Positions 43,676-53,421 of a stretch of 64,000 bases of DNA are shown piece by piece (the stretch's first letter is position 1; every line of letters begins with the position of its first letter). The position numbers were made by a program, and so were the translations under genes. Source of the stretch: G963674835 sp963674835 (lineage in GTDB: Bacteria; Planctomycetota; Planctomycetia; Pirellulales; Thermoguttaceae); NCBI GenBank assembly GCA_963674835.2, contig CAXXKC010000003.1:1488001-1552000 (forward strand). Direction: 5' to 3'. The notes under the pieces were generated by a model. The model was not told the origin of the DNA, searched no databases, and saw nothing but the letters and a program-made list of their open reading frames with translations.

Positions 43676-44950
43676 ATGACACGGTTCTTAAAGGCCTGTC
43701 GCCGCTGGTGGCTGGCAGTCGCGATCGTGGGCGTAGGCGCGGCTGTGCTGGGTGCGAGCCAGATGAAGCTGCACAGTTCGGGGAATGCAGGTTCCAAGGA
43801 CGGGGGCCGGGCATCGCTGGGGTACCTGCCTGCGGCCAAGCAAGCGCAGCCTGAGGAAGTGGCGGGCGTGGAGACAGTGGCCGTCGAGAGCACGCGTGCG
43901 AATCTGACTTTTGCGGCGACGGGGCACCTGACTGCGGACGAGCTATCGAGGGTCGCCAGCAACGTTTCGGGCATTGTGGCCGAAGTGCGCGTGGAGCGCG
44001 GGAGCGTTGTAGCCAAGGGGGACGTTCTGGTGCGCATCGATCCCACGGACGCACAGAACATGCTCAACGAAGGCGAGGCGACGGCAGAGGAGCTTCGGGT
44101 GAAGCTGATGTTGGACAGCCCGGGCGCCACGTTCGACGCGGAGAAGCTTCCGGAAGTGCGTCTGGCACGGGCGGCGTTGGACCTGGCCAAGGCGAATCTG
44201 GATCGGACTGCCGCACTGTACGAGCGGAAGGTGGAGACGGCCGAGGAATATGACAAGGTACGCACGGAGCACTTGCTAGCCGTCTTTCGCGACGAGCAAG
44301 CGAGGCACCTGGCGAAGCAGACCTATCAGAGCTATCTGACGGTACTGACGCGAATCACCACGTTGCGGAAGGCGGTGGCCGACACGACGATCGTCGCTCC
44401 GTTTGACGGATGGGTCGTCGACAAGCACGTGGAAGTGGGGGAACGAATCTCGTCGGGCAGCAGCGACAACTACGTGGCGACGCTGATCCGCATCGATCCA
44501 CTTCGCCTTACGCTGACAATTCCGCAGCAGGACATCAGCCGAATTCGCGAAGGGCAGCCGGTAGAGTTCGAAGTGGACGCCTATCCGAACAAGACGTTCA
44601 CGGGCACGGTGCGTTACGTGGCGCCGGCCGTGGCCGACGTGGGACGTTCGCTGACGGTGGAAGCCATCGTTCCGAACAAGGAGCGGCTGCTGAAGCCGGG
44701 TCTGTTTGCAACGGCACGGCTGCAATTGGAGGAACAAGCGACCGAGTTGTCGGTGCCCGCATCGGCGGTGCAGCAGCACGGCGACGCGGGACGGGTCTTC
44801 GTGGTCCGGGACGGCACGGTGCGGGAGCAGATCGTGTCGGTGGGCCAGACGGCCGGCGATCGGGTACAGATCACGTCGGGACTGAGTGCCAACGACCTCG
44901 TCGTCGCGTGCCCGGAGAAGGTGCGCGAGGGAGTCAGGATTCGCAAATGA
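43676..44950 (+). CDS. HlyD-family periplasmic adaptor (RND membrane fusion protein)
   Basis: 424 residues. One N-terminal membrane anchor (WWLAVAIVGVGAAVLGAS), then the split biotinyl-lipoyl-like domain (VSGIVAEVRVERGSVVAKGDVLVRID and DTTIVAPFDGWVVDKHVEVGERISSG) around a coiled-coil hairpin (about 130-230), a beta-barrel (LRLTLTIPQQDISRIREGQP) and a membrane-proximal domain (VFVVRDGTVREQIVSVGQTAGDRVQI). AAGGAGA precedes the ATG at 43676. The stop overlaps the RND start as ATGA. It should bridge the pump to an outer-membrane channel encoded elsewhere. Confidence 0.92.
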   Translation: MTRFLKACRRWWLAVAIVGVGAAVLGASQMKLHSSGNAGSKDGGRASLGYLPAAKQAQPEEVAGVETVAVESTRANLTFAATGHLTADELSRVASNVSGIVAEVRVERGSVVAKGDVLVRIDPTDAQNMLNEGEATAEELRVKLMLDSPGATFDAEKLPEVRLARAALDLAKANLDRTAALYERKVETAEEYDKVRTEHLLAVFRDEQARHLAKQTYQSYLTVLTRITTLRKAVADTTIVAPFDGWVVDKHVEVGERISSGSSDNYVATLIRIDPLRLTLTIPQQDISRIREGQPVEFEVDAYPNKTFTGTVRYVAPAVADVGRSLTVEAIVPNKERLLKPGLFATARLQLEEQATELSVPASAVQQHGDAGRVFVVRDGTVREQIVSVGQTAGDRVQITSGLSANDLVVACPEKVREGVRIRK

Positions 44951-47900
44951 ACGCACTGGCCGCCGTTTGTGTGAAGCGCCCCGTATTCGCGGCGGTGCTG
45001 ATCCTGATCTTCACCGTTTTCGGGGTTCTTGGGTACACGAACCTGGGAGTCGACCGGTTTCCGAAGGTCGATTTTCCGATCGTGACGGTGACGACACGCC
45101 TGCCGGGGGCTGCGCCGGAAGACGTGGAGACGGAGATCACCGACAAGATCGAGCAGGCGGTGAACACGATCAGCGGCATCGACGAGCTGCGTTCGGTGTC
45201 GTCGGAAGGCATTTCGCAGATCTTCATCACATTCTTGCTGGAGAAGGACGTCGACGTCGCCGCGCAGGACGTGCGCGACAAGGTGAACGGCGTGCTGCCG
45301 GAGTTGCCGACCGACATCGAGCAGCCGACCGTCGAGAAGATGGATCCGGACGCGATGCCGGTGATGACGATCGCGGTGTTCGCCGACCAGCCATTGGTGA
45401 AGCTGACGGAGTACTGCGACAAGACCCTGCGCCGGCAACTGGAATCGATCAACGGCGTGGGCCAAGCGATGATCGTGGGAGGCCAGGCGAGGCAGATCAA
45501 CGCCTATCTGGACCCGGTGAAGCTGCGGGCGCACGGCCTGACGATTGCGGAGGTGGGTCGGGCGTTGGGCTCGCAGAACATCCAGGTGCCCGGCGGGACG
45601 ATCAAGAGCGGCAGCTCGGAGTATACGCTGCGGACGCTGGGGCGAGTGACGGCGGTCAAGGCCATGGAAGACCTTACGGTGGCCAACCATGGCGGCCACA
45701 CGATCACGTTGGGCGATCTGGGGACCGTCGAGGACGGCACGGAGGAGGTGAAGAGCTATTCGTTCTACAACGACACACCGGCGGTGTTTCTGCAGATTCG
45801 GCGGCAGTCGGGCACGAACACGGTCGCCGTGGTGGACAACCTCAAAGAGCGGCTCAAGGAACTGCTGAAGACGGCGCCGAAGGGCTACAACATCGAGATC
45901 GTGCGTGACCAGTCGATCTTCATCAAGGCGGCGGTCGACACGGTGAAGGAACACTTGCTGATCGGCGGAATCCTGGCGGCGGTGGTGGTGTACTTCTTCC
46001 TAGCGAACCTGCGCACGACGGTGATCGCCGCGTTGGCGATTCCGACGTCGATCATCAGCGCTTTTGCGGTGATGTACTGGGTAGGGTTCACGCTGAACGG
46101 CATCACGCTCCTGGCGCTGACGCTTTCGGTGGGCATCGTGATCGACGATGCGATCGTGGTTTTGGAGAACATCTATCGCCACATCGAGGAGAAGGGCCGA
46201 ACGCCGTATGATGCGGCCCTGTATGCGACGAAAGAGATCGGTCTGGCCGTGTTGGCGATCACGTTTTCGCTGATCGCCGTGTTCCTGCCGATCGCGTTCA
46301 TGGGCGGGATCGTGGGCAAGTTCCTGAAGTCGTTCGGGATCACAATGGCGGCCACGATCCTGGTGAGCATGCTGGTGAGCTTCACGCTGACGCCGATGAT
46401 GGCGTCGCGATGGTTGAAGGCGGCAAAAAAGAAGCCAACGACGGAGCCCGACGGCGAACCGGCTATGCACGCTGCAGGTACCACAAAGAGCCGCGGGATT
46501 TACCGGATGATCGAGCAGGTGTATCTGGTCCTGCTACGATTCTCGCTGCGCCAACGATGGGTGATCGTGCTGGTATCGATCGGGCTGTTGGCATCGCTGC
46601 CGATGCTCTGGGGGCGGCTGAGCAAGAACTTCCTGCCAGACGACGACCAGTCGGACTTCGAAGTGAATCTTCGCGCTCCGGAGGGCACGTCGCTGGAGGC
46701 AACGCGGCTGATTACGACGCGCATGGCGCGAGAGATCCGCAAGCTGGACGGGGTGCGGTACACGTTGGCGAACATCGCCTCGGACGAACAGCGCACGCCA
46801 AATCGGGGGACCATCTATGTGCGGCTGGTCGATATCGCAGACCGGGACTACAGCCAATTCGACTTGATGGGGTTCGTGCGGAAGAACATTTTGACCATGC
46901 CGGAGTTTACGCAGGAGAAGCTGCGTATGAGCGTGACTCCGGCGGCAACGTTTTCCGGGGGCGGCGTGACGGGCGACGTGCAGTTCATGGTCGGCGGCCA
47001 TGACATGCAGAAGCTGGAAGAGTACGCCAACACGATCGTCAGCAAGTTGAAGAAAGTTCCGGGCGTGGTCGACGTGGACACGTCGTTGGTGGGGGCCAAG
47101 CCGCAATACGGAGTGATTCCGAGCCGGGCCAAGGCGGGCGACCTGGGCGTGTCGGTGTCGGACATTGCGACGACGCTTCGGCTGCTGGTGGCCGGCGACA
47201 AGGTTTCGGACTACAGCGAAGGGGGCGAACAGTACGAAGTACACGTCCGTGGCGGGCCCGAGTTCCGCAACCGGATTGAAGAGCTGGCCATGGTAACCGT
47301 ACCATCGACCAAGTTCGGCACCGTGGCGTTGGAGGACGTGGTGCAGTTTCGCAAGGGGAGCGGTCCGGCGCAGATCGATCGGCTGAACCGGGTCCGCGAG
47401 GTGACAATCAGCGCGAACCTTTCGCCTGGCATGTCGCTGCAGAAGGTTCTGGACCAGATTCAGGGGTTCGCCGACGAACTGAACATGGGGCCGGATTATA
47501 CGACGGGTCTTTTGGGACGCGCGAAGGAAATGGCGCGGACGAACCGGGGATTTCAGTTGGTGTTCATCACGGCCTTCGTCTTCATGTACCTGGTGTTGGC
47601 AGCCCAGTTCGAATCGTGGCTCCACCCGGTGACGATCCTGCTGGCGTTGCCGTTGACGCTGCCGTTTGCATTTCTTTCGCTGCTGATCTTCGGGCAGTCG
47701 GTGAACATCTTCTCGACCCTGGGCATTCTGGTATTGTTCGCGGTGGTGAAGAAGAACTCGATCTTGCAGATCGACCACACGAACCAGCTTCGCGAGGCGG
47801 GATTGCCGCGTTACGAGGCACTGTTGGCGGCCAATTTGGACCGGCTGCGGCCGATTCTGATGACCACCGTGGCGTTCGTGGCCGGCATGATTCCGCTGTT

Positions 47901-48129
47901 GATTTCCAACGCGGCCGGTGCGGCCACGAACAAGGCCATCAGCGGGGTCGTCATCGGCGGTCAGACGTTGTCGCTTTTGTTGACGTTGCTGGCCACGCCG
48001 GTGGCGTACTCGCTGTTTGACGATCTGGCGCAGTGGCGCATTTGGCGATGGTCGCGCGCCGAGGCTCCTGCGGAGAACCAGAGCGGAGACGCCGAACGGA
48101 GCGGAGTTGCGACAGTGGGGGCGGGATGA
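44947..48129 (+). CDS. RND efflux transporter (HAE-1/AcrB-like) permease subunit
   Basis: 1060 residues, twelve membrane helices with two large periplasmic loops, proton-driven exporter. N-terminus MNALAAVCVKRPVFAAVLIL; proton relay aspartates in LSVGIVIDDAIVVLENIYRHIEE; conserved Lys in LVLFAVVKKNSILQIDHTNQLREAG; DRFPKVDFPIVTV and GAAPEDVETEITDKIEQAV in the porter domain. Translationally coupled to the HlyD gene. No TolC-like gene follows, so the channel must come from another locus. Confidence 0.94.
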   Translation: MNALAAVCVKRPVFAAVLILIFTVFGVLGYTNLGVDRFPKVDFPIVTVTTRLPGAAPEDVETEITDKIEQAVNTISGIDELRSVSSEGISQIFITFLLEKDVDVAAQDVRDKVNGVLPELPTDIEQPTVEKMDPDAMPVMTIAVFADQPLVKLTEYCDKTLRRQLESINGVGQAMIVGGQARQINAYLDPVKLRAHGLTIAEVGRALGSQNIQVPGGTIKSGSSEYTLRTLGRVTAVKAMEDLTVANHGGHTITLGDLGTVEDGTEEVKSYSFYNDTPAVFLQIRRQSGTNTVAVVDNLKERLKELLKTAPKGYNIEIVRDQSIFIKAAVDTVKEHLLIGGILAAVVVYFFLANLRTTVIAALAIPTSIISAFAVMYWVGFTLNGITLLALTLSVGIVIDDAIVVLENIYRHIEEKGRTPYDAALYATKEIGLAVLAITFSLIAVFLPIAFMGGIVGKFLKSFGITMAATILVSMLVSFTLTPMMASRWLKAAKKKPTTEPDGEPAMHAAGTTKSRGIYRMIEQVYLVLLRFSLRQRWVIVLVSIGLLASLPMLWGRLSKNFLPDDDQSDFEVNLRAPEGTSLEATRLITTRMAREIRKLDGVRYTLANIASDEQRTPNRGTIYVRLVDIADRDYSQFDLMGFVRKNILTMPEFTQEKLRMSVTPAATFSGGGVTGDVQFMVGGHDMQKLEEYANTIVSKLKKVPGVVDVDTSLVGAKPQYGVIPSRAKAGDLGVSVSDIATTLRLLVAGDKVSDYSEGGEQYEVHVRGGPEFRNRIEELAMVTVPSTKFGTVALEDVVQFRKGSGPAQIDRLNRVREVTISANLSPGMSLQKVLDQIQGFADELNMGPDYTTGLLGRAKEMARTNRGFQLVFITAFVFMYLVLAAQFESWLHPVTILLALPLTLPFAFLSLLIFGQSVNIFSTLGILVLFAVVKKNSILQIDHTNQLREAGLPRYEALLAANLDRLRPILMTTVAFVAGMIPLLISNAAGAATNKAISGVVIGGQTLSLLLTLLATPVAYSLFDDLAQWRIWRWSRAEAPAENQSGDAERSGVATVGAG

Positions 48130-48133
48130 GCCG

Positions 48134-48433
48134 TCAGGATGAGCGGCCGGGCCCGGAACGATTAGCGTCTTTGTTGGAACGATTGCCATTGCCGGCCGGG
48201 TTCACCTGCCGATACCAGCGGTAGCCGCTGACCCAACCACCGACCCGGCCTTCCTGCAGTTCTTGGGCGATCTGCTGGAGCGCGTCCAGGCCTAGGGCAC
48301 CCTGACGATCGGACCGGTAGTCGTTATCACTCTGTACCGGGATTCTGTCGAAGTCGACGCGGAAGGACTCGTCCTTCCAGTTGAATACTGCCACCCGGAT
48401 CATTGCTGGCCGCAATCTGTGCTGGGAGTACAT
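48134..48433 (-). CDS. Small hypothetical protein
   Basis: 99 residues (MYSQHRLRPAMIRVAVFNWK start). The segment RVAVFNWKDESFRVDFDRIPVQ and LDALQQIAQELQEGRVGGWVSGYRWYRQVN has balanced composition and predicted beta and alpha elements. The last 20 residues are polar and probably disordered. It is convergent with the RND gene, 4 bp apart. No family is recognised; it could be a chance frame. Confidence 0.4.
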   Translation of the reverse strand: MYSQHRLRPAMIRVAVFNWKDESFRVDFDRIPVQSDNDYRSDRQGALGLDALQQIAQELQEGRVGGWVSGYRWYRQVNPAGNGNRSNKDANRSGPGRSS

Positions 48434-48624
48434 GGTGTTCTGGCAGGCTACTAGCCTCAGTATTTAGTACATCTCAGAAAGACATCTGTAGCAATCGGAA
48501 CGATCCCCATGAAGGCCTCGGGGATGTTCCTACCGTGAAGAGCGGCACACGATGATATCGCGGGGTCGGCCCGCAGCGGGATGAGCGACTGGGCAGGTTG
48601 GGCTTGCGCGCAACCTACCGCGAT

Positions 48625-49239
48625 TCATGGTGTTGGATCACTCGGAGTCAGGGCGGCCGATTCGGCAGCGTCGGACTGGCCGTTCATCGCCAAGCGACAC
48701 TCGCCAAGCAGATTGACGACGATGCGGTGGGCCCGTTGTGCGGCGTCTGCCAGAGAATCGCCTTCGCAGCCTAGGAGATCCTCGACCTTCTGCAGCGAGG
48801 AGACGAGATCGGCGGGAAGGTGTTCGCGGGCATATACAGATTCGGTGAGGCGCTGGTTCTCTTCGAGCCAGGACTTGCGCTCCAGGGCCTTTCGGATCGT
48901 AATGGCCAGTTGCACAACGCTGCACGGCTTGGTGAAGAAGTGGTGGACGGAGCCTTCGTTGATGGCGCGGAGGGCCGTTTCGACAGTGGCGTTTCCGGTG
49001 AGAATGATGCGCGTGACCTCGGGGTAGTGCTCGGCGACCCAAGCGACGAGATCGCATCCGGACATGCCGGGCATGCGATCGTCGGCCACAAGCAGGTCGA
49101 CGGGCCGGGTCTTGAGCGTCCAAATGGCCTCTTCACCGGAGCGCGTGGTCAGCAAGTGGTAGGGCTGATGCCGGAGCGCACGGACCAAGCCATGGAGGAA
49201 GTTTTCGTCGTCGTCGACGAGAAGAACGAGGGGCGGCAT
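48625..49239 (-). CDS. CheY-like response regulator with short C-terminal domain
   Basis: 204 residues. The receiver domain (1-120) has VLLVDDDENF, phospho-acceptor Asp in LLVADDRMPGMSG, RIILTGNATVETAL and FFTKPC. The TGNA...TKPC pattern is shared with the two other regulators of this cluster and is typical of receivers attached to HD-GYP or HDOD outputs. The remaining about 80 residues are helical with no known output. The ATG at 49239 has GGAAGG upstream; a GTG at 49245 overlaps the previous stop as GTGA. Last gene of the operon. Confidence 0.85.
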   Translation of the reverse strand: MPPLVLLVDDDENFLHGLVRALRHQPYHLLTTRSGEEAIWTLKTRPVDLLVADDRMPGMSGCDLVAWVAEHYPEVTRIILTGNATVETALRAINEGSVHHFFTKPCSVVQLAITIRKALERKSWLEENQRLTESVYAREHLPADLVSSLQKVEDLLGCEGDSLADAAQRAHRIVVNLLGECRLAMNGQSDAAESAALTPSDPTP

Positions 49240-49241
49240 CG

Positions 49242-50924
49242 TCACACCTTCCGGGGTTCAGTCGAGTGGGGGGTGGGAGAATCGTCGCTGCAGCCGAGGG
49301 CGGGCAGTCCGGCGATTGGCAGCCGGACGACAAAGGTCGTGCCATGGCCGACGTCGGTCTGGAACAGGATCGTGCCGCCGTGTTTTTCGACGACAATCGC
49401 GTGGGCGATCGAGAGGCCCTGGCCCGTACCCTGGCCGATATCCTTGGTCGTGAAGAAGGGATTGAAGATTTTGGAGTGGATTTCGCTGGGGATACCGCCG
49501 CCGGTGTCTTGAACGGTGATCTCGACCCAGTCGCCGTCGCGACGAGTGGACACGGTGATGGTCCCTTTCTGTTCGGGGCGCTGGCCGATCACCTCGGCGA
49601 TCGCCTGGGCGGCATTGACGACGAGGTTGAGAACGACCTGATTGACGCCGCTGGGGAAGCAGTGGACCGGGGGGAGATTTGGATCGAAGCTGGTGAGGAC
49701 TTCGGCGACGTATTTCCATTCGTTGTGGGCGAGCGTCAGGGCGTTGTCGACGGCACGATTGAGGTCGATGGCTTGCTCGTCGGCCGTGCCCGGGTGGGCG
49801 AATTCCTTGACGGCTCGCACGATCCTGGCGACGCGGTCGACGCCGTCGAGGGATTCCTGGACGGCCTTGGGAACCTCTTCGACGAAGAAGGCGACATCGG
49901 ACTGATCGAGGAAGTTGTCGATTTCTTCGAGAAGCGCGTCGTCGGCCTCGCCGGACTTGCAGGCCTCGAGCAGGCGTTGGAGGGCGGGCAGGACGTCGCC
50001 GAGATTCTGGAAGGCCTCGTCGAGGAAGCGGGTGTTGTCGCCGATATACTGGATGGGAGTGTTGATTTCGTGGGCGATTCCCGCGGCCAGTTGTCCGACA
50101 GCTTCCATCTTCTGGGTCTGAGCGAGGCTGGCCTCCATTCGCTTGCGTTGGGTGATATCCTCGACCAATTCGATGGCAGCGATCACCTGGGACTGCTCGT
50201 CCCGGATCGGCGAGGAGACGACCCGATAGGACTTCCATTGCCCGTCGCAAGGCGTTTCGATGACGGCCTCGTGAACCTGGCCGTCGGCGAACGTGCGGGC
50301 GGTCGGACAATTGGGGCATACTGCATCGTCGGCCGGTTCTCTGAACGCTTTGTAGCAAAGGGGTTTTTGAGAAGGATCGATGCGGGGAAACCACGTTCGC
50401 ATTTGCTGATTGAGGTAGGTGATCTCCATGGAGCGGTTAATGACGCTGATCCCCATGGCAATGTTGTTGACCACGGCGCGGAATTTTTCTTCCGAGAGTC
50501 GGAGGGCCTCTTCGGCCTTGCGTTTTTCGCCTTCGAGGCGGCGTTGGTCGAGCGCCTGCCGGATGACGAGGGGGAGGAGTCCGAGGTAGCTTCCCTGCGC
50601 ATCTTTGAAGACGTAGTCGGCGACGCCGAGCTTGAGGGCCTCGACAGCCACGGAGTGGTCATCGCAGGCGGTCACCATGATGATCGGCGGGAATTGCTCG
50701 AGCGGGACGAGTCGCCGGATGATCTCGAGGCCATCGTATCCGGGCAAATCGAAATCGAGCGCCATGAGGTCGTAGTCGCCGGCGGTGAACATGGCCAACC
50801 CCTGGGCGCCGTCGTGGGCGAATTCGACCTCGTAGCCGGAACGCTCCAGGCATCTTCCGACGAGACGCGTCAGGGCGCGATCATCTTCGAGGTAGAGGAT
50901 ACGGGGGGGACAGGTGTCACTCAT
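49242..50924 (-). CDS. Hybrid sensor kinase: REC-PAS-HisKA-HATPase
   Basis: 560 residues, no membrane segment. Receiver domain at the N-terminus (ILYLEDDRALTRLVGRCLE, Asp in MALDFDLPGYDG, FKDAQG), PAS domain (about 160-275, ITYLNQQMRTWFPRID), then an H-box GQLAAGIAHEINTPIQYIGDN, a kinase core with N-box LNLVVNAAQAIAE, G1 VQDTGGGIP, G2 GTGQGLSIAHAIVV. A helical stretch of about 100 residues separates H-box and N-box and is shared with the kinase at 53396. A cytoplasmic kinase driven by its own receiver is likely. Start MSDTCPPRILYLEDD at 50924. Confidence 0.9.
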   Translation of the reverse strand: MSDTCPPRILYLEDDRALTRLVGRCLERSGYEVEFAHDGAQGLAMFTAGDYDLMALDFDLPGYDGLEIIRRLVPLEQFPPIIMVTACDDHSVAVEALKLGVADYVFKDAQGSYLGLLPLVIRQALDQRRLEGEKRKAEEALRLSEEKFRAVVNNIAMGISVINRSMEITYLNQQMRTWFPRIDPSQKPLCYKAFREPADDAVCPNCPTARTFADGQVHEAVIETPCDGQWKSYRVVSSPIRDEQSQVIAAIELVEDITQRKRMEASLAQTQKMEAVGQLAAGIAHEINTPIQYIGDNTRFLDEAFQNLGDVLPALQRLLEACKSGEADDALLEEIDNFLDQSDVAFFVEEVPKAVQESLDGVDRVARIVRAVKEFAHPGTADEQAIDLNRAVDNALTLAHNEWKYVAEVLTSFDPNLPPVHCFPSGVNQVVLNLVVNAAQAIAEVIGQRPEQKGTITVSTRRDGDWVEITVQDTGGGIPSEIHSKIFNPFFTTKDIGQGTGQGLSIAHAIVVEKHGGTILFQTDVGHGTTFVVRLPIAGLPALGCSDDSPTPHSTEPRKV

Positions 50925-50983
50925 GCCAACATTCACAGTCCAATAGGGGTTCTTCCGGAGGCAGTTCTGTGTGGGCTGGTTGC

Positions 50984-52210
50984 TCAACGGTCGGGCACGA
51001 CGTCGGAGTCTTCGTCCGACGGCCACGGCATGCCGGGTGGCTGGCTCACATGATCCAACGTCTCGGCCACGGCGGCCGAGACGAAGACCTTGATCGGCTT
51101 GGCGATTCCCACATTGACGGCGTAGTTTCGCAGGCGGAAGCGGATGGCCGGAGTGACCTCCTGCCCTTTGCTGCAAAGGAGCGTACCAAGGGTCGACACG
51201 ACATCTTCGGCGAGTACGGCGCCGTCGATGAGGTCAGAGACTTGGCAGCGTCGAACGACATGGGCATCCTGGATGTTGAGTACTCGGCGGAGCGTGCTGA
51301 CGACAGTGGGATCGTACCAGCCTTTGCGGTCGTTGATTTCCGCGATCGCCATTTCGGCCGTCAGGCCCGAGGAGGCGAGGGTATCCCAATCGAGAGCGAG
51401 CTTAAGGATTCGGCTGCCCAGGGGGATCTTGTTGCCTGAGAGGTAGTCGGCCGGGTAGCCGCGGCCATCGTAGAGTTTCTCCTGGTAGGCGATGATCTCG
51501 GCGACTTCCTCCAAGCGAGGAATGCGGGCGATCAGGTCGCGGCCGGTGCGCGGATGTGCGTAGTAGATCTCGCGTTCGGCGGCGCTGAGTTCGCGACATT
51601 CGTGGAGTTTGTCGAGGATCTTGTCGGGTACCGTGATGCAGCCGACCTGGCAGAGCATGGAGGCGATTTCCATTTGCCAGGTTTTGTCGATTTGCAGCTC
51701 GTTGCAGAGGATGCGCACCCAGCGGCACACGCGGGAGGCCCTACCGAACGCCTGTGGGCTGACGAGGGAGAGGACGTCGGTGAGGACGCGAATCGTGCCG
51801 CGGAGGGTTTGAGTGAGCAATTCGCGCTCGGCCGCCATGAGGCGGTACTGTTCCAGCCCGGCTTCGAGGGCCTTGGCGAACTTTTCCGGCGGGCAGGGTT
51901 TGGTCATGAAACGGAAGACATGGCCGTCGTTGACGGCATCGATGGCGGTTTGCTGATCGGCATTTCCGGTGAGCATCATCCGCACGGTTTGCGGGGCGAT
52001 TTCGCGAACTCGCATGAGCAGATGGACGCCGCTGATACCCGGCATGCGCATGTCGGCAACGATGACGGCATACGGTCCGCGTTCGGAGATCGCCATGAGG
52101 GCTTCGTCGCCACCGAGGGCCGTTTCCAGGTTGAATTGTTTGCGGAGCGCTCGCTGGTAGGCTTGGAGCACGTTGGCGTCGTCGTCGACACAGAGAATTC
52201 GTTCGGTCAT
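50984..52210 (-). CDS. Response regulator with degenerate HD-GYP-type output
   Basis: 408 residues. Receiver (1-120) with ILCVDDDANVLQAYQ, Asp in VIVADMRMPGISG and FMTKPCPPEKF. The output follows the HD-GYP scaffold (AFGRASRVCRWVRILCNEL, HPRTGRDLIARIPRLEEVAEIIA, LYDGRGYPADYLSG) but the metal-binding HD is replaced: where the family has HDIGK this protein has CQVGCITVPDKIL, and HHE reads YQE. It therefore probably binds or senses without hydrolysing cyclic di-GMP. Start at 52210 with GGGAG upstream, 2 bp after the previous stop. Confidence 0.85.
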   Translation of the reverse strand: MTERILCVDDDANVLQAYQRALRKQFNLETALGGDEALMAISERGPYAVIVADMRMPGISGVHLLMRVREIAPQTVRMMLTGNADQQTAIDAVNDGHVFRFMTKPCPPEKFAKALEAGLEQYRLMAAERELLTQTLRGTIRVLTDVLSLVSPQAFGRASRVCRWVRILCNELQIDKTWQMEIASMLCQVGCITVPDKILDKLHECRELSAAEREIYYAHPRTGRDLIARIPRLEEVAEIIAYQEKLYDGRGYPADYLSGNKIPLGSRILKLALDWDTLASSGLTAEMAIAEINDRKGWYDPTVVSTLRRVLNIQDAHVVRRCQVSDLIDGAVLAEDVVSTLGTLLCSKGQEVTPAIRFRLRNYAVNVGIAKPIKVFVSAAVAETLDHVSQPPGMPWPSDEDSDVVPDR

Positions 52211-52212
52211 TG

Positions 52213-53421
52213 CTAGGCTCCCAACAGTGCAACGCCCTGGCACAGGGCGCGCCATGCGTCGAGGCGATCGATGAGGCCGAGGCGGTCGAGGTAGGGGCGG
52301 TCGATCGCGTAGTCGGCTTCGACGGTTCGAGAGAAGCGGTCGCTGGTCAGGGCGTCGGCGACATGGACGGCGGTGAGCGGGGTGAAGGAGCGATCGCCGG
52401 AATCGCTGGGCGAGTGATGCCAGATTGTGGCGTCGACGATCGTGTCGGGGAGTGCCCAGAGGGCCATGAGGTATCCGCCGACGTCGGCATGGGTGACGCC
52501 GAAGTCGGACTTTTCGAAGGTCCAGATCGGGGTGCGCTGTGATTGCGACTCGTGGATGTACGCCGAGTAACGATCGGCAAGATGGTCGGCGAAGACGAGG
52601 ACACCGAGGTCGTGAAGCATGCCCGCCAGATAGGCATCCTCCACCAGGCCCGGCTCGCAGTGTTCGGCGGCTGCGATGGCCTTAGCGTTTTGGGCGACGG
52701 TGAGCGAGTGTTCGACGACGGCTTGTATGAACTGTTCTTCCAGCGTCTCGGAGACATCGAACGGCGAGCGGAAGGTATCGGTGGACGTGAAAAGTGCCCT
52801 GATCGTGTCGAGATCGAAGAGGCTGGCGGCTCGGCGTGGATCGGAGACGCGCTGGGGAGTGCCGAAGAAGCTGGAGCTGGTCAACTGGAGGACCTTGGCG
52901 GACATGGCGACATCCTGTGCGATGAGGTCGCTGACTCGCTGCATGGAGGCATCTGCGGCGCCCAGTTCGGCCAGCACTTTCCAATAGACATCGGGCAGGC
53001 TGGGGGCCGCATTGGTGCGCGAGACCAGTTGTCTGAGCGAGTCGTTGGCCAGCCGGTCTCGCGATTGGCAGGCTTTGGCCACGGTGGTCTTGAGGAGTTC
53101 GGAGTCGCACGGTTTGGTGAGGAACTGGTGCGCGGGGCCGACGGCTTTGAGGACCGTGGCTCGATCGCACTGGCCGGAGAGGATGATGCGGACGGTTGCC
53201 GGATAGAGGCGGGCGACTTCGGCGAGCAGCTCGGAGCCGTCCATACCGGGCATGCGCATGTCGGTGACGACGACGTCGAAGGGGGCGTCGGCGAGGAACC
53301 GGAGTGCCTGCCGGCCGCCTTCGGCGAATTCCATGTGCCACTGGCGGCGCAGGCCGCGGAGCATGCGGCGGAGGCCTTCCAGGACCTTGGTTTCGTCATC
53401 GACGAACAGGATTCGATTCAT
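52213..53421 (-). CDS. Response regulator with HDOD output
   Basis: 402 residues. Receiver (ILFVDDETKVLEGLRRML, Asp in VVVTDMRMPGMDGSELLAE, FLTKPCDSELL) joined to an HDOD domain (about 130-400) with LPDVYWKVLAELGAADASMQ, DVAMSAKVLQLTSSSFFG, AYLAGMLHDLGVLVFADHL and VTHADVGGYLMALWALP. HDOD proteins regulate c-di-GMP or stress networks without a known reaction. The start overlaps the upstream kinase gene by 26 bp. Confidence 0.88.
   Translation of the reverse strand: MNRILFVDDETKVLEGLRRMLRGLRRQWHMEFAEGGRQALRFLADAPFDVVVTDMRMPGMDGSELLAEVARLYPATVRIILSGQCDRATVLKAVGPAHQFLTKPCDSELLKTTVAKACQSRDRLANDSLRQLVSRTNAAPSLPDVYWKVLAELGAADASMQRVSDLIAQDVAMSAKVLQLTSSSFFGTPQRVSDPRRAASLFDLDTIRALFTSTDTFRSPFDVSETLEEQFIQAVVEHSLTVAQNAKAIAAAEHCEPGLVEDAYLAGMLHDLGVLVFADHLADRYSAYIHESQSQRTPIWTFEKSDFGVTHADVGGYLMALWALPDTIVDATIWHHSPSDSGDRSFTPLTAVHVADALTSDRFSRTVEADYAIDRPYLDRLGLIDRLDAWRALCQGVALLGA

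Noticed and set aside
46534..48189. A 551-codon minus frame opposite the RND gene
   Set aside because: Arg/His/Gln-rich shadow without domain. The RND protein has its proton-relay motifs in the other strand.
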